This document shows, piece after piece, positions 56,993 to 64,000 of a stretch of 64,000 nucleotides of DNA; positions within the stretch are counted from its first letter, which is position 1; each line of letters begins with the position of its first letter. Position numbers and translations under genes: made by a program. A model generated the notes under the pieces. It saw only the letters and a list, made by a program, of their open reading frames with translations, was not told the origin of the DNA and searched no databases. Source of the stretch: Hygrophila difformis (taxonomy: Eukaryota > Streptophyta > Magnoliopsida > Lamiales > Acanthaceae); contig JAOANR010000010.1 of NCBI GenBank assembly GCA_030278955.1, positions 28,460,174-28,524,173 of the forward strand. The letters are read 5' to 3'.

Positions 56993-57180
56993 AGTGGACA
57001 AAGAGTGCTTGTTCCACGTATGAGTTTGACATCATTTCATCATAGAATATCGCTTAAATTTTCAAGATATCAGTTTTCGCTAATTATTTGTTATGCTATG
57101 ACTATCAACAAGAGCGAAAGGTCAATGTCTAAAGCATGTTCGTGTATTCCTGAAGATCCAGTTTTTAGATTTAGGCCTGC
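56993..57180 (+). pseudogene. Helitron Pif1 helicase fragment, copy 6
   Basis: Plus frame with VPRMSLTSFHHRISLKFSRY and AMTINKSE, then a frameshift. It is followed by the Helitron tail rather than by another minisatellite block. Confidence 0.8.
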
Positions 57181-57823
57181 ATATAATGTAAACATTTTAT
57201 AGTAAATGCCCCAAAAATAAGAATACAAATTGAAGTTTATGTAATATATTTTTTTAGTTGTTTTATTTTTAATAACATACAATTTTGTGCTTATTTATTT
57301 TATCTTTAACTTCGAAATAGTGAAGAGAATAATATTCTTTATTGTCTATTTTATATATTTTATATAAACTTTACATCCACGCGCATCGCGCGGGACGGGT
57401 GTGTTAGCACAAAATTGGTAATTATTTTAACATAAATTAATAATACTAATAAAAAATTAGATTTAGATATCAATTTATATTATATGTTTTTAAAATTAGC
57501 AATGTCAATCTCTAAAGCATGTTGGAGTGTTCTTAAATGTCCAATTTTTAGATTTAGGCCTGCATATAATGTAAATATTTTACAGTAAATGCCTCAAAAA
57601 TAAAAATAAAAAATTGAAGTTCATGTAATATAATCTTTTAGTGATTTTATGTTCAATAACATACAATTTTGTGCTTATTTCTTTCATCATTAACTTCGAA
57701 ATAATGAGGATAATAATATTCTTTATTTTCTATTTCATAAAATTTTTTAAACTTTACATGCACACATCGCGCGAGGGGGTGTGCTAGCACAAAATTGATA
57801 ATCATTCTAAATTTACATGACGA

Positions 57824-57914
<91 letters not shown>
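57824..57914. repeat. (AAT)n microsatellite, about 30 units
   Basis: The inverse of the ATT arrays at 44990 and 47232, in the same position relative to GTGCTAGCACAAAATT. Confidence 0.95.
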
Positions 57915-57918
<4 letters not shown>

Positions 57919-58066
57919 GAACAACAAAGATGAGTGAAGAAAGGATTTATTTGATATTAGTCGCCTTAATCATAGTGAAGAAATATTAAAATTATGATTT
58001 TTTTTATTAGGCTAACATATAAATTATATCTTAACTACAGGACCCAATAATAATATTAATCAACTA

Positions 58067-58324
58067 CTTCCTCCGTTCCTAAATAAATGCAACATATCCA
58101 CATTTCACGCAATCCAATGTATATTTTTAATCCATAATAACTCAAATTCCACACAAGTAAAAATTATGAAATTTTGATATTCTAAATCTATGCGATTAGA
58201 CGAATCCAACAAGATCTCACTTGACTATATTTATCTTATATAATTCTATTAAAAAGTCGAATCAAAACTACTCAATGAACAGTGACAAAAGTCAAAACGT
58301 GCAAATAAAAAAGAACGGAGGTAG
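58067..58324. mobile_element. Stowaway-like MITE in a Helitron tail
   Basis: Ends CTTCCTCCGTTC and GAACGGAGGTAG between TA dinucleotides (58065-58066, 58325-58326). The interior has the shared TTGATATTCTAAATCTATGCG and ATCTCACTTGACTATATTTA-like sequence. The homologous tail near 43480-43560 lacks it, giving an empty-site comparison. Confidence 0.85.
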
Positions 58325-58395
58325 TATTATTTTTTTATATTAGCATATAAACAAATTACAATTCATTATACAATCCCGCGGGTGGTATGTCTAGT

Positions 58396-58596
58396 TATTT
58401 ATATAGAAAAAGAACTATCGAAGTTGCAAAATTGTTTGCATAAAAATGTGCCAAAAGATGAAAAACGCCACAACTAGAAATATTTAGAATAAAATGCGAA
58501 AAGGCGGTGAGGTATTGAGTTTGTTTTCAGAGAATTTCATTGTGTGCATATGTCATCCGTCATCCATGAATAGATTGGAGATTAATCTTAAAGGGA
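58396..58596. other. intergenic DNA between the Helitron end and LINE G
   Basis: Contains the LINE target sequence AATCTTAAAGGGA (58584-58596). The frame that starts at 58494 enters the LINE only by chance. Confidence 0.55.
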
Positions 58597-61268
58597 GATG
58601 GGGGTCCTTTATTGCTCTAATTCCCAAGGTTGAACGACCCACTGGATTCAATGAGTATCGTCCTATCTCTCTTGTGGGAAGCTTATATAAAATGGTTACT
58701 AAGGTCCTAGCTAGGAGATTACAAGGGGTGTTAAATGGATTGGTGGGTCAATCGCAAATGGCGTTTATCAAAGGGCGGCAAATCCTTGATGGTGCTTTAG
58801 TAGCAGCGGAAGTGATCCATTCAACACGGACGACTGGGAGGAAGGGGTTTGTTATCAAGTTGGATTTTGCTAAGGCCTACGACAATGTATCTTGGGAGGC
58901 GTTGTTTGGAATTCTTGAAGCTATGGGGTTCAGGGCTAAATGGATTCGATGGGTTAAAGAGTGTATCACTTCGGCCACTGCGGCAGTTTTAATTAATGGA
59001 TCCCCTTCGGCTTTTTTCAACATGCAAAAAGGTCTTCGACAAGGAGATCCACTCTCCCCATACTTATTCGTTTTGATCGCGGAAATCCTTAACAGGTTAT
59101 TGAATGTGGCGGTGGAGAAGGGTTTGATCCGGGGATTGGCTTCGGGGGATGGAGGGCCGGTTATATCCCATCTCCAATACGCAGACGACACAATCTTATT
59201 TTGTGAAGGTGAGATTGGCCAAGTTATCATAATTAAAAGGATCTTGAAGTGTCTGACCTACACCACTGGACTTAGAATCAATTTCGCTAAGAGTAGCTTG
59301 TTGGGAATAAATTGCCCGACTGAGTTGGAAGGGGAGGCAGCTTCTATACTCGGTTGTGGAGTGGGAAATTGGCCATTGAAATATCTGGGAATCCCTATTG
59401 GTGGTAGGATGAATAGTATTGGAATTTGGCAACCGGTGTTAGACAATGTTGATAGCAAATTAGCCGGATGGAAAGGTAGAATGTTGTCTCAAGCCGGGAG
59501 GTTAACTCTCATTCGGTCTGTTCTGGGCAGTCTTCCTCTTTAATTTATGTCTATGTTCAAGGTCCCAAAAACGGTGGCGAATAGGTTGGAGAGCCTCAAA
59601 AGGAGATTTTTCTGGAATGAGTGGGAAGGGGTAAGGAGATTACATACTATAAGTTGGGACAGGATTTGCCGCCATAAGGAGGACGGGGGGCTGGGAATCT
59701 GGAATACTGAACGATTTAATAATGCATTACTCACAAAGTGGAAATGGCGGTTTGGGACGGAAAACTCATTATGGAAGGAGGTGATTGACAAAAAATACTA
59801 TCGGGGTGAAGGCCACTTGATACCGGAAGAGATTAAATGTAGATCGATTTGGGGTAGGATTTGTAAAGCATAGGGAGAACTGGACAGGTCTGATACAGGG
59901 AAGGGATTTAGAGTTCATGTGGGGAATGGTCTCAAGACTCGATTTTGGTTAAACATTTGGGTAGAAGAGGGGCAACCTCTTAAAGTTCTTTTTCCTAGAA
60001 TCTATACTTTGGCATTGAATAAAACAGGAAAAATAGCTGAGTTCGGTAAATGGTTGGGCTTTAATTGGGAATGGGACATCCAACTTCGTAGACCTTTATT
60101 TGATTGGGAGTTGGGAGTTTGGCAAGCTTTGGACCGCACACTGAATGGCACTAGGATGCATCGTTTAATAGAGGATCGGGTGGTGTGGTTAAATGGGTGT
60201 GATGGCAGTTTTTCCACTTATTCATGTTGGGATGATGGAAGGTTTGGAGGAGATAAGGTGGCAGAAAATATGGAAGGAGCTGTGGAAGATCAAAATTCCA
60301 ATGAAAGTAAAGATGTTGGCTTGGAAGGTGGCTCACAAAGCTGTTCCGACTAAGACCTTATTGGCCAAGCGCGGAAGTCTTGCGACCTCTGATGTACAAT
60401 GTCCTCTATGTGAAAATTATGGGGAATCTATTGATCACTTGTTTTGTAAGTGTGCATTTGCTAGTTCATTATGGCACCAGGGACTCCAATGGTTTGAAAT
60501 TATAGGGGTTGTTCCTGGCACAGTGGAGACACTATTGAATTGGTGGTTTGAAGCCTGCTTGAATCAGGGTAAAAGGTTAATATGGTTGCTCACAGGCCTA
60601 GCAATACTTTGGAACATATGGAAACAACGTAATGCTAAGATGTTTAAGGGACAACCTGTTAACTTCAAGGGAGCAGTGGAGGATGTAAAATGGAGGGTGA
60701 ATATGTGGTGGAAAGTGGCGGTAAATGAAGGTGGGGCTGGGATTGGCAACGTCGCTGCGAGCTTTCCGGACGGGCTGGTTCGATCTCGGCACGCAAATCT
60801 CAGGGTCCCACGAAGAGGTTTGACATGGGAACGACCGGAAAAAAGTTGGTGGAAAGTAAATACAGATGGTTCATCGGTGGGGAATCCGGGACCGGCAGGG
60901 ATTGGGGGAGTAATAAGGAATGACGAAGAAGGGGTAATTTTCACCCTATCTGATCATATAGGCACTGCGGATTCCACGGAAGCAGAGGTCACAGCGGTTA
61001 GTCGTGTATCTCGGCCCTGATACGCGACCAGGGGTTCCCCCTCCCAAAGATCTTATTTGAGTGTGATTCTATAAATGTGGTGAAATGGATGAGACAACCT
61101 AGTTTGTTTCCGTGGCGGTTCCGACACCTTATTGGACCTATCATTGTTATGCTACATTTTGCGGGGGGTGTTCGAGTTCAACATATTCTTCGGGAACGCA
61201 ATGTAATGGCAGACTACTGGGCTCGACGAGGGGCGGCTAAGGAAGGCAAAGTGGAGGAATGGAGCTAA
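58597..61268 (+). pseudogene. LINE G ORF2, 5'-truncated, reverse transcriptase to RNase H
   Basis: Starts within the reverse transcriptase at FIALIPKVERPTGFNEYRPI, after the target sequence. The RT has KLDFAKAYDNVSW, LRQGDPLSPYLF and the catalytic QYADDTILFC (about 59176-59205). The linker, a zf-RVT zinc-binding region (CPLCENYGESIDHLFCKCAFA) and an RNase H (VNTDGSSVGNPGPAG, DSTEAEVTAVS, LFECDSINVV, HILRERNVMADYWARRG) follow to a stop near 61268. Breaks: in-frame stops at 59541-59543 and 59871-59873, a frameshift at about 60200-60300 and another near 61005. ORF1 and the endonuclease are missing. It is about as conserved as LINE F (38290-40490), with which it shares many words. Confidence 0.92.
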
Positions 61269-61453
61269 CAGGATGCATAGACAGACAGATCTAAGGCTAG
61301 AAATGTGGAGGATGCTGCCACCTATGTTTCTAATGGAGTTGCTGGCTGTGGATACTTCCTGGTGAAAGGCTGTTGCTGATAATCTTGGCCATTGCAGTTA
61401 GTTTGGGGTGGTGACAGATTTGGCAAGGGAGTGGAATAAAATGGCCATTTCCT

Positions 61454-61480
<27 letters not shown>
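61269..61480 (+). other. LINE G 3' UTR with first poly(A)
   Basis: About 190 bp after the ORF2 stop end in GGAATAAAATGGCC, then a 24-A run (61456-61480). An AATAAA-like signal lies about 20 bp before the run. This would normally be the end of the element. Confidence 0.75.
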
Positions 61481-61484
<4 letters not shown>

Positions 61485-63419
61485 AAGTCAGTACAATGTG
61501 GAGAAAATGGAGAGAGGGAGATGAGGAGGCCACCAACATTGAGGAATGGATTTTGGTTCACAAGGAGATGAAAACAGGAATATGCTGCCGCCTTGACTAT
61601 TCACTTGCTTTTTGTTTTTTGGTGTTTGCAGGTTGTTGCAGGCTGTTGGTACCCCCGGAAGTAGATGGTGTTTTGCTTAAAAAATGTGGCTATTGTAGCT
61701 GGTGTCATACGAAATTTGTCAGTGCTTGCTGGTGGAGTGGAGAAGATCTCATTAGTACAACGACTCCTGTAGTATCGCAATACAAAGTGAGCCCCTGTCT
61801 ACTACAAATGATTGTGATGGAACACTGGATAGGATTGAAGTTGATTGCCCCAAACACATACTGTATAATGCCAAGAGAACCGGTGAGATCTGAACATTTA
61901 GCCCTTTTAATACGTACACTTGTAGTGTTCATCTTGTTCTCCTATGAGAATGTCTAGGCATTCAAGTTGAACTTACAAATGTCTCATACCAATGCATCGG
62001 TCAATAAGGGGAATAGGAAGCTTTCTCTTGAATAATGTTTCCCCTCACTTTCCGCATACTTTCCTCTCCCCTCCTCTAAGTTATGTTCTGTAACCAAGTG
62101 ATCATGCCCTCCGTTACTCAACCACATGTGAATGTGTTGTTATATTGACTCTCCCTGATTTTGGTTCAGATGCCATCTTTTTCCCTTTGCAAGTGCAATG
62201 GTTCCAGAGTGCAGCAGGTTTTAAGGTGTCATGGGAGAATGGTTTTAGTGGGAAGGGGTGATTTGGTCTATAATACCCAGGAGGTATTTTGGTGGTTTAT
62301 GCTTGGTGAAGTTGTCCAGATGTCAGTGATGTCTTTATTCTAGACATGGGATTAGGTCTAATGATGGAAGGGTGGAAAATAGTGTAGAGGGCTTTGCTAT
62401 TGAAAAGGTCTTAGTGTCGGATTTGGGAAATAGAAAAAAGATTTTGAAAAAAAAAAGAAGATAAAAAGAAAGCAAAAGAAAAAGAAGAAAAAAAAAAGAA
62501 AGAAAAAATAGTAACAAAAAGAAGAAAAGAAGAAAAAATGAAAGAAAAAGGAAAAGAATTGTTCTCTACCATACACACGGTCAAGTTAGTTTTGTGAAAG
62601 AGGGGTCTTTGATCATTGAGGGATGTTTCATTGAGAATAGAATTGCTAGCCAGTATAAAGAGGGGATTAGAGATAGGTGGGTTTTATGTTGATTCGCATT
62701 TGGTTTGGATAGCTTCATTCTCAAAGTTACTCTGCGCAATATATTCCTACTCCGTGCCTTTACCTTTTCTTTGCTTCTTGGTTCATTGTCCCTAGCCGAT
62801 TACTCTTCCTTTTTCTTATGATGATGATCTTACCATCCAAGCTTTGTCCCTTTGTATTGGTTCGATGCATTGGCTATGAGCATATTTTGTAGGGGAGACG
62901 CGATGTTGAAACATTTTTAGAGGTAGATCATGGTGACACATTACATGAGGGATCTACTTCCAATCCTATCTTGAGAAGAGATTAAAGCCGGGAATGGCAA
63001 ATTCATGCTACTGCCGGGATTATGACGCTGAAGCTGCTCCTGTTAGTTGCTGCTGTTGAAACATATTGCTGTTGCTATTGTCATCCAGGTTTCATCCAGG
63101 CTTCCACCAAACACCTTGGGAGGACTTGATGACGTGAAGGGAGATCATGGGGACAAAGGATTTTGGTCAGGTTCCATGCTGCTTATACATGATAGTGATG
63201 TTCAAGTCATTTGGGATGATTAGGAGCAAAAGGAATGGATATATTGAAAAATGATACGCATGCGTGGTTGTAATATGTTTTGTATTGTACGATAGGAGTG
63301 GTAGCCCGCTTGTAGTTACAGGGGTGGAGGACATCTCCAAGGGGAGGATGTCAATTGATGTACTTTGTTATTTGGTTTATGTGGAGGTGAAATATACTAT
63401 TCTCAAAAAAAAAAAAAAA
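61481..63419 (+). other. DNA carried behind the first poly(A) of LINE G, with second poly(A)
   Basis: About 1.9 kb that ends in a second A run (63405-63420), directly followed by ATCTTAAAGGGA, the repeat of the target sequence at 58584-58596. It therefore lies inside the same insertion as LINE G. It contains an open frame at 61496-61957 (153 codons, no family recognised), an A/G-rich low-complexity stretch (62440-62560), and nothing else identified. It is best explained as sequence co-transcribed from the source locus, or as a long 3' UTR with an internal A tract. Confidence 0.6.
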
Positions 63420-63432
63420 AATCTTAAAGGGA

Positions 63433-63880
63433 AAGAAGATGTAATAATACCAAGAAATGAATAAACAATTCGTACGTTTTAATAAGCTTTTTTTTTTTTT
63501 TCAGGAGTACTACTTTTTTAACAATACTTTAAAGTTTATTCAAATAAATGAGAATATTTTTACATATTTTTTTAAAAAACTTATTATGTAAGGGGACGCT
63601 ATTATTTTTTTTAAAAAAAATTGCTTAAAAATAAAATTTTACTTTTGAATAAAAAATAGCCAAAACAGGAAGAAAAAAAAAATCAATCCAAAAAAGACTA
63701 GGACAAATGAATGATTGCTTTTGTGATCAATTTGCTTGACTATTGAGTCAAGCAAATTCAATGGGCCCCATTCCCATTTCCATGGGAAAAGACTTAAAAA
63801 GATGAATGAGTTGGAATAGTATTAATTGGGCAACATGCAATGCTTTTGCTTTGCCACCGAGTAACCATTAGAATTCCTAA
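63433..63880. other. AT-rich intergenic DNA
   Basis: No gene supported. Long T and A runs; a 24-bp imperfect inverted repeat near 63725-63760 (TTTGCTTGACT / AGTCAAGCAAA). Confidence 0.5.
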
Positions 63881-63889
63881 TTACAGCTC

Positions 63890-64000
63890 CTAAATTATTG
63901 ACACATTGGGTATTTGTTATTGTTAGTTGAATAATTTTGATTCGATTTTTTAATACATTTATATAAGATAAAATATAGTCAAGTGAAATCTTGTTGGATT
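63890..64000. mobile_element. partial Stowaway-like MITE at window end
   Basis: GTTGAATAATTTTGATTCGA, then AAATATAGTCAAGTGAAATC, then TTGTTGGATT matches the left half of the Stowaway-like MITEs at 32177 and 58067 (inverse). The right half lies beyond the window. Confidence 0.55.

Larger units (their letters stand above)
55490..58395 (+). mobile_element. plus-oriented array of Helitron 3' ends
   Basis: Inverted counterpart of 41989-47600. Three units of roughly 570-610 bp begin near 55490, 56103 and 56671 at TGTTTCATAA. Each has minisatellite then a Pif1 helicase fragment. Two tail units with GC hairpins (about 57377 and 57760) and GTGCTAG (57779-57785) follow, then an ATT array. The terminal end is ATCCCGCGGGTGGTATGTCTAG (about 58373-58395; the core CCCGCGGG is the hairpin), followed by T, as expected of a Helitron 3' end. 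Confidence 0.75.

Noticed and set aside
1..64000. A defence system, biosynthetic cluster or other multi-gene system
   Set aside because: No adjacent intact genes exist in the window. All recognised coding DNA is transposon-derived or broken.

Overview
This is plant nuclear DNA, almost certainly from an angiosperm and probably a eudicot. It holds LTR retrotransposons with an initiator-Met tRNA primer site, a Tekay/Del-like Ty3 pol with a C-terminal chromodomain, copia and L1-type LINE remnants, tRNA-derived SINEs, Stowaway-like MITEs and Helitron tails. I found no intact host gene, no tRNA or rRNA gene, and nothing bacterial. Nearly everything is transposable-element DNA, much of it nested, in an AT-rich background. 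The species cannot be named from the sequence.

1-25470 is one nested cluster. An old LINE fragment D (minus strand, RNase H end) was hit by three LTR elements: A (minus strand, runs off the left edge), a copia element (6092-9813, TSD CGAAT) and C (10277-25369, TSD GCACT). B (14823-22072, TSD GTGGC) then inserted into the gag of C. A, B and C are one Tekay-like superfamily. A has almost no coding DNA, C keeps only gag, and B keeps only RNase H-integrase-chromodomain, so none can move alone.

25470-33900 is a mosaic of small elements: six full SINEs, several MITEs, a direct repeat, and a triplicated unidentified coding fragment on the minus strand. One Stowaway MITE carries another MITE and a SINE. 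Another carries a 1.25-kb foldback element, itself hit by a MITE, and also a SINE. 33900-38000 begins GC-rich and looks like a transcribed locus with small exons, but has no coherent reading frame.

38290-40490 is a 5'-truncated LINE F (minus). 41989-47600 and 55490-58395 are two arrays of Helitron 3' ends in opposite orientation. They contain repeated fragments of the Pif1 helicase C-terminus, a roughly 60-bp minisatellite, GC hairpins and long ATT arrays. Between them lie AT-rich DNA, a solo LTR E (50020-53312, TSD AATAG) of the same superfamily, and a broken ABF/AREB-type bZIP gene fragment (54019-54490).

58597-63419 is a 5'-truncated LINE G (plus) with two poly(A) tracts inside one pair of target-site duplications, as expected for a 3' transduction. 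The window ends in AT-rich DNA and part of another Stowaway-like MITE.
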